This document shows, one piece after another, positions 46,960 through 55,981 of a DNA stretch of 64,000 bases. Source of the stretch: Palsa-504 sp963744005 (GTDB lineage: Bacteria > Actinomycetota > Actinomycetes > Streptosporangiales > Streptosporangiaceae); assembly GCA_963744005.1 (NCBI GenBank), contig CAVURU010000003.1, positions 186,001-250,000 on the forward strand, given 5' to 3'. Both the position numbers and the translations under genes were made by a program. The notes beneath the pieces were generated by a model, which saw only the letters and a program-made list of their open reading frames with translations, was not told the origin of the DNA and searched no databases. The stretch's first letter is position 1. Each line of letters opens with the position of its first letter.

Positions 46960-48024
46960 ATGCCGGCCTATGACGCGTTCCTGCTTGTCTCGTTCGGCGG
47001 CCCGGAGGGCCCCGACGACGTGATGCCGTTCCTGGCCAACGTCACCCGCGGCCGGAACATCCCCCCGGAGCGGCTGGCCGGCGTGGCCGAGCACTACCTG
47101 GCCGTCGGCGGGGTGAGCCCGATCAACCAGCAGTGCCGTGACCTGCTGGCCGCGGTACGAGCCGATTTCGCGGCCCACGACGTGCCGCTTCCGGTCTACT
47201 GGGGCAACCGGAACTGGGCGCCCTACCTGGCCGACACGGTGCGGGAGATGGCCGACGCCGGCGTCCAGCGGGCCATCGCGTTCGTGACCTCGGCCTACAG
47301 TTCCTACTCCAGCTGCCGGCAGTACCTGGACGACATCGAGCAGGCCCGCGCCGCCGTGGGACCGGGCGCGCCGCAGATCGACAAGATCCGCCGCTTCTTC
47401 AACCATCCCGGCTTCATCGAGCCCTTCGCCGGGCATGTCGACGCGGCCCTGGCCACGCTGCCCGCCGAGGTCCGGGCCGACGCGCACCTGGTCTTCACCG
47501 CGCACAGCATCCCGCAGGCCATGGCCGAGGCCAGCGGCCCGCCCGGTGCGGGCAGGCGGTACGTCGCCGAGCTGACCGAGGCCGCCCGCCTCATTGCCGA
47601 ACGGGCCGGGGCGGGAGCTCACCGCTGGTCGCTCGCCTACCAGAGCCGGAGCGGCCCGCCGTCCCAGCCCTGGCTGGAACCGGACGTCAACGATCACCTC
47701 GGCGAGCTGGCCAAGGCCGGCACTCAAGCCGTCGTGGTGGTCCCGGTCGGTTTCGTCTCGGACCACATGGAGGTCCGGCACGACCTGGACGTGGAAGCGG
47801 CGCAGACCGCCGATTCCCTCGGCCTGGCCTTCGCCCGCGCGGCCACGCCCGGCACCAGCCCGCGTTTCGCGTCGATGGTCACCGAGCTGGTCCGCGAGCG
47901 GTCCGCGCGGCCCGACGCGGACACCGGTGCGGACGCGGACGCCCAGCCCGCCTGCGCCGCCCTCGGGGCCCTGGGCGTGCCCAGCCAGACCTGCCCGGCC
48001 GGGTGCTGCGGCGGGGCCAGGTGA
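46960..48024 (+). CDS. hemH: Ferrochelatase (coproporphyrin III type)
   Basis: HemH/CpfC inserts Fe2+ into the porphyrin; in actinobacteria the substrate is coproporphyrin III. The 354-residue protein shows LVSFGGPEGPDDVMPFL, the histidine region FTAHSIPQAM, and FVSDHMEVRHDLD. The C-terminus has QTCPAGCCGG, which with the cysteine in YSSCRQY fits the [2Fe-2S] site of actinobacterial enzymes. Its stop overlaps the suhB start (GTGA). Confidence 0.95.
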   Translation: MPAYDAFLLVSFGGPEGPDDVMPFLANVTRGRNIPPERLAGVAEHYLAVGGVSPINQQCRDLLAAVRADFAAHDVPLPVYWGNRNWAPYLADTVREMADAGVQRAIAFVTSAYSSYSSCRQYLDDIEQARAAVGPGAPQIDKIRRFFNHPGFIEPFAGHVDAALATLPAEVRADAHLVFTAHSIPQAMAEASGPPGAGRRYVAELTEAARLIAERAGAGAHRWSLAYQSRSGPPSQPWLEPDVNDHLGELAKAGTQAVVVVPVGFVSDHMEVRHDLDVEAAQTADSLGLAFARAATPGTSPRFASMVTELVRERSARPDADTGADADAQPACAALGALGVPSQTCPAGCCGGAR

Positions 48025-48866
48025 TCGACCCCGAGGCGCTGCTGGGCATCGCGGTCGACGCCGCGGCCGAGGCCGGCCGCCTGCTGGCCTCCTGGCGGGG
48101 CGATGAGCGGCCCGAGGTCATCCAGACCAAATCCAGCCCGACCGACGTGGTGACCGAGATGGACCGGCGGGCCGAGGCCCTGATCACCGAGCGGATCCGG
48201 GTCGCCCGGCCGGGCGACACCGTGCTCGGCGAGGAAGGCGGCCAGACCCTCGGCGGCGGCCCGGCCGCGAGCGGTGAGCCGCCCGTGCGCTGGGTGGTGG
48301 ACCCGCTGGACGGGACGGTCAACTACCTCTACGGCCTGCCCGCCTGGGCCGTCTCCATCGCCGCCGAGGTGGACGGCACGGTCCTGGCCGGCGTGGTGGA
48401 GGTGCCCCGGATGGGGGAGAGGTTCACCGCGGTGGCCGGCCGCGGCGCCTGGCTGCACCGGGACGGGGCGGCCGCCGGGCTGCGCTGCACGACCGGCGTG
48501 CCCCTCGGCCAGGCCCTGGTCGGCACCGGGTTCGGCTACGACCCGGCGCGCCGTAAGGTCCAGGGCGAGGTCGTGGCCGCCCTGCTGCCCGTCGTGCGGG
48601 ACATCCGGCGGGGCGGGTCGGCCGCGGTGGACCTGTGCTCCGTGGCCGCAGGCCGCGTCGACGCCTACTACGAGCGCGGCCTGAACTACTGGGACCACGC
48701 GGCCGGCGGCCTCATCGCCCGCGAGGCCGGCGCCACGGTCGGGGGGCTGTCCGGGCGCCCGGAGGGCGGCTCCATGACCGTCGCGGCCAGCCCCGGTTTG
48801 TTCCGCGCGCTGGAGGCCTTCCTGACCAGGCTGGACCCGGAACGCGACGCGCCCGCGCCGGGCTGA
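48021..48866 (+). CDS. suhB: Inositol monophosphatase family protein
   Basis: The 281-residue phosphatase has the three metal motifs: VLGEEGG, WVVDPLDGTVNYLYGLP and NYWDHAAGGLIAREAG. It dephosphorylates inositol-1-phosphate or related sugar phosphates; SuhB of M. tuberculosis (Rv2701c) is in the same neighbourhood. GTG 48021, overlapping the hemH stop, is preferred to the upstream start at 48003. The conserved block with DUF4193, DUF3093, dut and DUF3710 begins here. Confidence 0.9.
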   Translation: MIDPEALLGIAVDAAAEAGRLLASWRGDERPEVIQTKSSPTDVVTEMDRRAEALITERIRVARPGDTVLGEEGGQTLGGGPAASGEPPVRWVVDPLDGTVNYLYGLPAWAVSIAAEVDGTVLAGVVEVPRMGERFTAVAGRGAWLHRDGAAAGLRCTTGVPLGQALVGTGFGYDPARRKVQGEVVAALLPVVRDIRRGGSAAVDLCSVAAGRVDAYYERGLNYWDHAAGGLIAREAGATVGGLSGRPEGGSMTVAASPGLFRALEAFLTRLDPERDAPAPG

Positions 48867-49042
48867 GCCCGGCATCTGACCTGGCCGAGGGAACATCCGG
48901 CGGCAGTTTCGGCGTGGCGCGTGTGCGCTGGGCGCGAACGTGGCAGAATTCGCCGGCGGATTCGGGCACAACTATGGCCCTGAAAGCGTTACACCCGCGC
49001 AGCGATAGCGCACTAACGGATGAAGGGGGATGGAGTCCTCAG

Positions 49043-49342
49043 ATGGCTACCGATTACGACAGCCCGCGGAAGACGGACGACGACCTGACTGAGGACAGCC
49101 TTCAGGAGCTTCAGGCGCGCCGGATGGACAAGTCATCGAGCACGATTGACATGGACCCTGACGACGTTGCCGAGTCCTTGGAGCTGCCTGGGGCGGATCT
49201 GTCGAACGAGGAACTCTCGTTCCGGGTGATCCCCCGTCAGGCTGACGAGTTCACCTGTTCCCGGTGCTTCCTCGTGCACCACCGCAGTCAGCTGGCCGAA
49301 GACCGCAATGGCCAGCTTGTCTGCCGGGAGTGCGCGGCCTAG
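49043..49342 (+). CDS. DUF4193 zinc-ribbon-like protein
   Basis: The 99-residue protein is conserved across actinobacteria. An acidic N-terminal region (TDDDLTEDSLQELQARR) is followed by a C-terminal zinc-ribbon pattern, CSRC and CREC (Cys72, 75, 94, 97). The function is unknown. GGAG at 49032-49035 places the start at ATG 49043. Its stop overlaps the end of the convergent DUF4235 gene by four bases. Confidence 0.9.
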   Translation: MATDYDSPRKTDDDLTEDSLQELQARRMDKSSSTIDMDPDDVAESLELPGADLSNEELSFRVIPRQADEFTCSRCFLVHHRSQLAEDRNGQLVCRECAA

Positions 49343-49644
49343 CTCTTCGCCACGCCGGCGACCTCATCGTCGGCGCTGGCCAGGGTCGTCTTCCGGGACA
49401 CCACCCGGATGGCGATGACCCTGACCGCCGCGACGGTGACGCCGACCAGAACGGACCAGGTGAGCGCTTCGGCCAGGGCCACCCGCGGGTCCTCAGGATT
49501 CGTGGGCGGCTTCTTGCCGGTGGCCTTGGTCCAGCCGACGATCAGCAGCTTGCGCGCCACGAAGGCGGCCGCCATGGTCGCCGCCCCGTAGACCACCCTG
49601 GTGCCGATGTCTTCCTTTTCCTTGTCCGCTTCCTTATCCGCCAT
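49339..49644 (-). CDS. DUF4235 family membrane protein
   Basis: The 101-residue protein has a charged N-terminus (MADKEADKEKEDIG) and two hydrophobic segments (VVYGAATMAAAFVARKL and ALTWSVLVGVTVAAVRVIAI) with KATGKKPPTNPEDP between them, the DUF4235 pattern. AGGAGG is placed correctly before ATG 49644, so the longer frame to 49734 is rejected. The function is unknown. Confidence 0.87.
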   Translation of the reverse strand: MADKEADKEKEDIGTRVVYGAATMAAAFVARKLLIVGWTKATGKKPPTNPEDPRVALAEALTWSVLVGVTVAAVRVIAIRVVSRKTTLASADDEVAGVAKS

Positions 49645-49730
49645 CCCGCTGCCTCCTAAACGCCCGCTCTTGCCCCGTGACTGGCCCATCGTGGCCCCCG
49701 GCTCACCCGTTGCTACCCTCGTCCGCGACA

Positions 49731-50228
49731 TCATGCCACTGGTTCAGGCCCGCCCCGAACCCGGCGTCCTTCGATGGCCGCGGCCAGCTCGGCGGGGTGC
49801 CTGGTGCCGATGAGGTAGTAGGGAACATCGCTGACCCCGGGCCGTCCCGGCGCCTGCCGGGCCGCGTCATCGACGGCCAGGTAGACCGACTGCTTCAGGT
49901 AGGGCCGCGAGTACAGGACGGCCGCCGGGTCGGCCCGCGGGCCGCGCAGCCGGGTCGACTGCTTCTCATCCAGCGTGATGACCTCCGTGACCACGTCCAG
50001 CGGCACCGTGACGTTCCCGGCCCGGACCGCCTGCTCGCCCACCTCCACCGTGGCGTGGCCCAGGCTGGCGAACATGGCCACGCACGCGCTGGCGAACGCC
50101 ACGAGGATGACAATCGGCCAGGGAGAGGGCAGCCCGGCGTAGAGTGTGGCGCCGAGAATCAAGACGGTCGGGATGGCGAGCAGCCACCAGGCGAGCGGTA
50201 CATACAGCCGTTCGCGGTAATCACGCAT
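49731..50228 (-). CDS. DUF3093 family membrane protein
   Basis: The 165-residue protein has two N-terminal helices (YVPLAWWLLAIPTVLILGATLYA and IVILVAFASACVAMFASLG) and a soluble C-terminal domain (VEVGEQAVRAGNVTVPLDVVTEV... to YYLIGTRHPAELAAAIEG). DUF3093 proteins lie next to dut in many actinobacteria, as here; the function is unknown. ATG 50228 is chosen; no ribosome site is visible before it, so the transcript may be leaderless. Confidence 0.9.
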   Translation of the reverse strand: MRDYRERLYVPLAWWLLAIPTVLILGATLYAGLPSPWPIVILVAFASACVAMFASLGHATVEVGEQAVRAGNVTVPLDVVTEVITLDEKQSTRLRGPRADPAAVLYSRPYLKQSVYLAVDDAARQAPGRPGVSDVPYYLIGTRHPAELAAAIEGRRVRGGPEPVA

Positions 50229-50434
50229 GGACTTGAGGGTAGTTGGTCGGGATGGGAACGTGGCCCGGGGGCGCACGGCGAGTCGGCCGGGAGGCCCGAG
50301 GGTGGCTGGCGGCGGCCCGGCACCCGGGCGGGAGCCCGGGAGAGCCCGCGGCCGCCGCGCGGCCCGGGGACAATGAGGCAAACGAGGCGGGCAATTCACG
50401 AGTAAGTCGCCCGCCCAGCGGTAGCCGTGATGGC

Positions 50435-51778
50435 ATGAATCATGACGCGGCCGCGAACGGGGGCGCTCCGCAGGCCGGGGCTATGACCGGGACGCCGCCG
50501 GACCGGCCCGACCGGGATAAATCCGACGCCGCCGAGGACCGGCAGGAGGAGCGGCTGGCCCGCGGCACGGCGGTCGAGGAGCAGATCGCCCGCGGCGAGG
50601 CCGTGCACGAGCTCAACCAGGAGGACGAAGACTCGGCCACCGGGGCACTGGCCGACGACAGCCTCGGCGGCCTGGCCGATCCGCCGCCGCAGCCGCCGAA
50701 CGCCATACCCGAGCTGCGCCGCGTGCCGAGCTGGCTGGCCACGGCGGCCGCGTGGTCCTGGCGTCTGCTGCTGCTGGCCCTCGCGCTGTACCTGGTCGCG
50801 CGCGTCCTGGGCATCATCTACATCGTTGTCGTGCCGTGCATCGCCGCCCTGCTGCTGACCGCCGTCCTGGAGCCGCTGACCTCCCGGCTGCGCCGGGCCG
50901 GCCTGCCCAACATGGCCGCCACGTGGCTCACCCTGCTCGTCGCCTTCATCGTGGTCGGCGGCCTGGTCACGCTGGTGGCCAACCGGGTGAGCGCGGACTA
51001 CTCGACCCTGGTGGCCGAGGCCAAGCACACCACCGCGCAGCTCCAGTCCTGGCTGGCCGGCCCGCCCTTCCACGTCAAGAACACCAACGTCGAGAAGTAC
51101 CTGAACAACATCCCCAACTACATCAGCACGCACAGGTCGGTGGTCGAGGGCACCGTCGTCACCGGTGGCAAGATCGCTTCGGAGTTCTTCGGCGGCCTGG
51201 TCCTGATGATCTTCGTGATGTTCTTCCTGCTCAAGGACGGCGAGCGGATCTGGGGCTGGTTCCTGGGCGCGCTGCGGACGCCGACCGCGCGCCGGGTGGA
51301 CCGGGCCGGGCACGCCTCCTGGCTGGTGCTGGTCTACTACATGCGCGGGACGGTCGTAGTGGCCGCCATCCACGCCATCGTCATCGGCCTGGTGCTGTGG
51401 TTCATGGGCGTCCCGCTGGCCGTGCCGCTCGGGGTGCTGGTCTTCCTGGCCGCGTTCGTCCCGCTCATCGGGCTGCTGATCGCGGGCGCACTGGCCATCC
51501 TGGTCACGCTGGCCACCCAGGGCTGGCTGGACGCGGTCATCCTGCTGGGCATCCTGATCGTCGAGGACCAGCTCGAGGCGCACCTGCTCCAGCCGCAGGT
51601 GGTCGGCAAGATGATCCGGCTGCACCCGCTGGCGGTGATCTTGTCGCTCGCGGTCGGCGGCGTCCTGGCCGGCATCCCGGGGGCCGTGGTCGCCGTGCCG
51701 ATCGTGGCCGTGGTCACCCGCGCCCTGCCCGAGCTGCGCCGGCGCGAACCCGAGGATGCGGGTCCGCCGGGACCATAA
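50435..51778 (+). CDS. AI-2E family transporter
   Basis: The protein of about 447 residues has eight or so helices in the AI-2E transporter (PF01594) layout: ARVLGIIYIVVVPCIAALLLTAVLEPL, FFGGLVLMIFVMFFLLKDGE, RGTVVVAAIHAIVIGLVLWF and IVEDQLEAHLLQPQVVGKMIRLHP. The role is unclear; some relatives exchange Na+ or K+. A charged N-terminal region precedes the helices. ATG 50435 is a guess among several in-frame starts between 50243 and 50483; none has a strong ribosome site. Confidence 0.85.
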   Translation: MNHDAAANGGAPQAGAMTGTPPDRPDRDKSDAAEDRQEERLARGTAVEEQIARGEAVHELNQEDEDSATGALADDSLGGLADPPPQPPNAIPELRRVPSWLATAAAWSWRLLLLALALYLVARVLGIIYIVVVPCIAALLLTAVLEPLTSRLRRAGLPNMAATWLTLLVAFIVVGGLVTLVANRVSADYSTLVAEAKHTTAQLQSWLAGPPFHVKNTNVEKYLNNIPNYISTHRSVVEGTVVTGGKIASEFFGGLVLMIFVMFFLLKDGERIWGWFLGALRTPTARRVDRAGHASWLVLVYYMRGTVVVAAIHAIVIGLVLWFMGVPLAVPLGVLVFLAAFVPLIGLLIAGALAILVTLATQGWLDAVILLGILIVEDQLEAHLLQPQVVGKMIRLHPLAVILSLAVGGVLAGIPGAVVAVPIVAVVTRALPELRRREPEDAGPPGP

Positions 51779-51833
51779 GATGGGCCACGGCGCGCGGGTG
51801 TCGCGCGGCCAAATCCCCAGCGAGGAGTGCCCG

Positions 51834-52307
51834 TTGCCCGATCCCGGACCGGACGTCCTGATCAGGCGGCTCGATCCCGGCGTGCCGCTGCCGTCCTACG
51901 CCCATCCCGGGGACGCGGGCGCGGACCTGACCACGGCCGAGGACGTCGAGCTGGCCCCGGGCGAGCGGGCCCTGGTGCGCACCGGCCTGGCCATCGCGCT
52001 GCCCGACGGGTACGCGGCGTTCGTCCACCCGCGCTCGGGCCTGGCCGCCAACCACGGCGTGACCCTGGTCAACGCGCCGGGGACGGTCGACGCGGGCTAC
52101 CGGGGCGAGATCAAGGTGACGCTGCTGAACACCGACCGGGACCGGCCGGTGAGCTTCCGGCGCGGCGACCGGATCGCGCAGCTGGTCATCCAGCGGGTCG
52201 AGCGGGCCGCCTTCCACGAGGTCGAGGTGCTGCCCGGATCGGTGCGCGGCGACGGCGGCTTCGGCTCGACCGGCGGGCACGGCCCGGCCGGCCAGCTGGT
52301 GTCTTGA
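51834..52307 (+). CDS. dut: dUTP diphosphatase
   Basis: Dut hydrolyses dUTP to dUMP, keeping uracil out of DNA. The 157-residue protein has all five trimeric motifs: GDAGADL, HPRSGLA, GTVDAGYRGEI, RGDRIAQLV and RGDGGFGSTGG. I start it at TTG 51834, since GAGGAG (51822-51827) lies six bases upstream; the ATG at 51780 has no such site. It is 24 bp before the DUF3710 gene. Confidence 0.94.
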   Translation: MPDPGPDVLIRRLDPGVPLPSYAHPGDAGADLTTAEDVELAPGERALVRTGLAIALPDGYAAFVHPRSGLAANHGVTLVNAPGTVDAGYRGEIKVTLLNTDRDRPVSFRRGDRIAQLVIQRVERAAFHEVEVLPGSVRGDGGFGSTGGHGPAGQLVS

Positions 52308-52331
52308 GCAAGTAACAAAGGAGCGTGTGCA

Positions 52332-53141
52332 GTGTTTCGTCGACGTCGTTCAGCGGACGTTGGCCAGGACCGGCCCGAGGATGCTGATCAGGGACTGGCC
52401 GGCGGCGATCTCGGCGGCGAGGACCTGGGCGAGGAATATGCCGAAGAGTACGACGCGGAGGCCGGCGAGGACGAGCTCGTCCCGGGGCTGCCGCGGGCGG
52501 AAGGCGGCCCGTGGGACGCGGCGGAGTCCTTCCCGCCGCGCGAGCGGGTAGACCTCGGCAGCCTGCAGGTCCCGGTCGGCCCCGAGCACGAGATCCAGCT
52601 CGTCATGGCCGAGCAGCACGGCGCGTGGGTCACGGTCCGGCATGCCGACAGCGAGCTGCAGATACAGGCCTTCGCCTCGTCCCGCAGCGGCGAGCTGTGG
52701 GACGACATCCGGGCCGACATCCGCCGCGAGGTGACCGAGGCGGGCGGGCAGGCCGGCGAGGCCCGGGGCCCGTTCGGCACCGAGCTGATCGCCCACGTGC
52801 CCGCCGAGCTCGGACAGCCCGCCTCTGGCCTGCAGCTGGTCCGGTTCGTCGGCGTGGACGGCCCGCGCTGGTTCGTGCGGGGCCTGTTCACCGGCTCAGC
52901 CGCTGGCGGCGGACCGGCAGCCAGCCTGCTCGAGGAGGTCCTCGGCGACGTCGTGGTGGTCCGCGGTGATCACCCGGTGCCGCCGCGGGACATCCTGGAG
53001 CTGCGGCTGCCGCCAGAGGCGCAGAAGGCGCTGGAGGAGCAGCAGGCGCTGGAGCAGCAGGCGCCCGCGGCCGAGGAGAACCGGTCCTGGACCGGCCTGG
53101 AGCCGTTCGACCGCGGGCCGGAATTCACCGAGACTCGTTAG
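52332..53141 (+). CDS. DUF3710 family protein
   Basis: The 269-residue protein has an acidic N-terminal region (EDLGEEYAEEYDAEAGEDE), the conserved core (VDLGSLQVPVGPEHEIQLV, AFASSRSGELWDDIRADIRRE, PRWFVRGLFTG), and an acidic/Gln-rich tail. M. tuberculosis Rv2696c, next to dut, is homologous. The function is unknown. AAAGGAG supports GTG 52332. The OB-fold and DUF3159 genes usually following are absent; instead two TrkA genes converge on it, with a 17-bp overlap. Confidence 0.88.
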   Translation: MFRRRRSADVGQDRPEDADQGLAGGDLGGEDLGEEYAEEYDAEAGEDELVPGLPRAEGGPWDAAESFPPRERVDLGSLQVPVGPEHEIQLVMAEQHGAWVTVRHADSELQIQAFASSRSGELWDDIRADIRREVTEAGGQAGEARGPFGTELIAHVPAELGQPASGLQLVRFVGVDGPRWFVRGLFTGSAAGGGPAASLLEEVLGDVVVVRGDHPVPPRDILELRLPPEAQKALEEQQALEQQAPAAEENRSWTGLEPFDRGPEFTETR

Positions 53142-53793
53142 CGCTCAGCAGGCGCGCCAGCTCCTCTTCGACGTTCTCGCTGGTCACGAAGAACAGCTCG
53201 TCGCCCGCCTCCAGCGGGTCGTCGGAGTGCGGGACCAGCACCCGGCCCTCCCGCAGGATGGCGACCAGCGAGGTGTCGGCCGGCCAGTCGATGCTGCCGA
53301 CCCGCTGGCCCACCAGGGGCGCGTCGTCCGGCATGGTCAGCTCGACCAGGCTGGCCTCGCTCTGCCCGAAGGTCATCAGCCGCACCAGGTCGCCCACGCT
53401 GACCGCCTCCTCGACCAGGGCGGACAGCAGGCGCGGCGTCGACACGGCCACGTCCACGCCCCAGGACTCGTTGTACAGCCATTCGTTGGCCGGGTCGTTG
53501 ACCCGCGCCACCACCCGGGGCACCCCGTACTCGGTCTTGGCCAGCAGGGCCACCACCAGGTTGGCCTTATCGTCTCCGGTCGCCGCGATCACCACGTTGC
53601 ACCGGTACAGCTGGGCGTCGTCCAGCGCGCTGATCTCGCAGGCGTCGGCGAGCAGCCACTCAGCGCGCGCCATGCTCTCCACCGCGATGGCCTTGGGATC
53701 GTTGTCGATGAGCAGGACCTCGTGCCCGTTCTCCAGCAGCTCGCTGGCGATCGAGCGGCCGACCGCGCCCGCCCCGGCTATCGCGACTCGCAT
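53125..53793 (-). CDS. trkA: TrkA-type regulatory subunit (second copy)
   Basis: The 222-residue protein has the Rossmann TrkA_N domain (about 1-125; VAIAGAGAVGRSIASELLENGHEV with the nucleotide loop) and a TrkA_C domain (about 140-222; LVELTMPDDAPLVGQRV... EGRVLVPHSDDPLEAGDELF). It gates a K+ channel or transporter by binding nucleotides. It is the CeoC-like member of the pair. Its ATG shares one base with the preceding stop (TGATG). No membrane subunit lies beside it. Confidence 0.9.
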   Translation of the reverse strand: MRVAIAGAGAVGRSIASELLENGHEVLLIDNDPKAIAVESMARAEWLLADACEISALDDAQLYRCNVVIAATGDDKANLVVALLAKTEYGVPRVVARVNDPANEWLYNESWGVDVAVSTPRLLSALVEEAVSVGDLVRLMTFGQSEASLVELTMPDDAPLVGQRVGSIDWPADTSLVAILREGRVLVPHSDDPLEAGDELFFVTSENVEEELARLLSANESR

Positions 53794-54455
53794 CAGTGCC
53801 CTCCTGGGTGAGCCGCGAAGGCCGCGGCGATCCGGTCCATCTCGTCCTCCCGGGCCACGACGTGGAGCACGTCGCCCTCCTGCAGCACGGTGCCCCCCTC
53901 GGGCACGAAAGCCTGGCCGAGCCGGTCCACGAACGCGATCCGCGTCGTCGTGCTGGCCTCGATCGACTTGACCTGCTCGCCGATCCAGTGCGGCGAGAAC
54001 GCCACCTCGGCCAGCACGATCTTCCCGGTGGGGTCCCGCCACAGCGGCTCGCCGCCCTCGGGCAGGACCTTGCGCAGCATCTGGTCGGCCGTCCAGCGCA
54101 CCGTGGCCACGGTGGGGATGCCGAGCCGCTCGTAGACCTCGGCCCGTCGCGGGTCATAGATCCGGGCCGCGACCCGCTGGACGCCGAACACCTCGCGGGC
54201 CACCCGGGCCGAGAGGATGTTGGAGTTGTCGCCGCTGCTCACCGCGGCGAAGGCGTCCGCGCGATCCGTGCCGGCCTGGGCCAGCACGGCCCGGTCGAAA
54301 CCGAGACCGGTGATCTTCTCGCCCTTGAACGACGACCGGAGCTTGCGGAACGCCTCGGGGTCCCGGTCGATGACCGCGACGCTGCTGCCCCGGTCCTCCA
54401 GGATGTGCGCGAGCGTCGACCCGACCCGTCCGCAGCCCATGATCACGATGTGCAA
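53793..54455 (-). CDS. trkA: TrkA-type regulatory subunit (first copy)
   Basis: The 220-residue protein has the TrkA_N motif HIVIMGCGRVGSTLAHILEDRG and a TrkA_C domain ending in VLHVVAREDEMDRIAAAF. It corresponds to CeoB (Rv2691) in the M. tuberculosis locus. I start it at TTG 54455, preceded by GGAGG at a good distance; the frame remains open for 177 bases further without a start having such a site. The APC-type permease gene often found next to this pair is missing here. Confidence 0.9.
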   Translation of the reverse strand: MHIVIMGCGRVGSTLAHILEDRGSSVAVIDRDPEAFRKLRSSFKGEKITGLGFDRAVLAQAGTDRADAFAAVSSGDNSNILSARVAREVFGVQRVAARIYDPRRAEVYERLGIPTVATVRWTADQMLRKVLPEGGEPLWRDPTGKIVLAEVAFSPHWIGEQVKSIEASTTTRIAFVDRLGQAFVPEGGTVLQEGDVLHVVAREDEMDRIAAAFAAHPGGH

Positions 54456-54655
54456 GACCGTTCCTCCATGGTGAACCGGCTCCCCGGGTCCCGGGTTGCC
54501 ACGCCCAAGGTATGCCCTTAGTTTGCGTCCTCCCCACCAGGGCGCTGTTTCCACCCGGGTTACCGCCCCTGGTTGCCGCCGGGTCGTGACCGCCCAGGCC
54601 AGGGGGTAGCGTGATCCCCGCATCTCATCCACTTCACCGGCCCCGGGAGGAAGCC

Positions 54656-55981
54656 ATGAGTTACCTCCCCGGGGAGGTCGTGGAGCTAACCACCACCGAG
54701 GCGGCGCACGGCGGCTGGTGCGTGGCCCGCCCGGCCGAGGGCCCGGTGGTCTTCGTGCGGCACGCGCTGCCCGGCGAGCGGGTCCTGGCCCGGATCACCG
54801 ACGTGACGTCCCGGCTGGCCCGGGCCGACGCGGTCGAGATCCTGGCCGCCTCGCCGGACCGGGTCGCCCCGCCCTGCCCGCACGCGGGCCCGGGGAAGTG
54901 CGGCGGCTGCGACTGGCAGCACGCCGCCCTGCCCGCCCAGCGCGCCCTGAAGGCGGCCGTGGTCCGCCAGCAGCTCAAGAGGCTGGCCGGGATCGACCGT
55001 GAGGTCGAGGTCGAGGCCCTGCCCGGCGACGACGTGGCCGGCGGCGGACTGGGCTGGCGGACCCGGGTTGAGTTCGCGGTGCGCCAGGACGGCGTCGCCG
55101 GGCTGCGCGCGCACCGGTCCCATGAGGTCGTCGAGATCGACGAGTGCCTGATCGCGCACGACGCCATCACCGGGCTGGGCCTCACCGGCCGGCGCTGGCC
55201 CGGCACGGCCGCCGTCGAGGCCGTGGTCGCTCCCGGCTCCGGCGAGCGGGCGGTCATCCTCGCGCCGCGACCGGGCCGGCGAGCCAGCCCCGGCTCGCCG
55301 CCCCCGGTGCCGGACGAGGCGGACTCGGTGCTGCGCCGGAGCGGCCCGCATCAGCACCGGCTCACTCCGGTCCGCGGCCGGGGCTACCTGACCGAGCACG
55401 CGGCAGGCCGGGACTGGCGGGTCAGCGCCGGGGCCTTCTGGCAGGTGCACCCGGCCGCGGCCGACGTGCTGACCGCGGCCGTCCTGGACGGACTGCGCCC
55501 CCAGCCGGGGGACACGGCCCTCGACCTGTACTGCGGGGCGGGCCTGTTCGCCGGCGCGCTGGCCCCGGTGGTCGGCCCGGGCGGCCTGGTCATCGGGGTC
55601 GAGGGCGGCGAGCCGGCCGTCCGCGACGCACGGCACAACCTGCGGGACTACCCGTGGGCCAGGGTGCACCGCGGCGACGTGGCCGCGGTGCTGCGCCGCG
55701 GCGGGCTGCCCCCGGCCCGGCTGGTGGTGGCCGATCCGCCCCGCGCGGGCCTGGCCCGCGAGCTCGTCGACTACCTGGCCACGGCGGAGCACGGCGCGCA
55801 GATCCTGGCCTACGTCTCGTGCGACCCGGCCACCCTGGCCCGCGACATCGGGCTGCTGGCCGACCGCGGCTGGACGCTGGACCGCCTGCGGGCCCTCGAT
55901 GCCTTCCCGATGACGCACCACGTCGAGTGCGTCGCCGTCCTGACCGGGCCCGGTGCCGTCACCCGGGCAGGCGAGACCTGA
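54656..55981 (+). CDS. Class I SAM-dependent RNA methyltransferase (TrmA/RlmD family)
   Basis: The 441-residue enzyme methylates uridine in RNA at carbon 5. It has an N-terminal TRAM-like domain, an iron-sulfur motif (Cys74, Cys82, Cys85 in APPCPHAGPGKCGGCDW), the SAM motif ALDLYCGAGLFAGAL and the catalytic cysteine in YVSCDPATLARD. M. tuberculosis Rv2689c is homologous and near the TrkA genes. GGGAGG supports ATG 54656. Its end overlaps the convergent adenylate kinase by 23 bp. Confidence 0.92.
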   Translation: MSYLPGEVVELTTTEAAHGGWCVARPAEGPVVFVRHALPGERVLARITDVTSRLARADAVEILAASPDRVAPPCPHAGPGKCGGCDWQHAALPAQRALKAAVVRQQLKRLAGIDREVEVEALPGDDVAGGGLGWRTRVEFAVRQDGVAGLRAHRSHEVVEIDECLIAHDAITGLGLTGRRWPGTAAVEAVVAPGSGERAVILAPRPGRRASPGSPPPVPDEADSVLRRSGPHQHRLTPVRGRGYLTEHAAGRDWRVSAGAFWQVHPAAADVLTAAVLDGLRPQPGDTALDLYCGAGLFAGALAPVVGPGGLVIGVEGGEPAVRDARHNLRDYPWARVHRGDVAAVLRRGGLPPARLVVADPPRAGLARELVDYLATAEHGAQILAYVSCDPATLARDIGLLADRGWTLDRLRALDAFPMTHHVECVAVLTGPGAVTRAGET

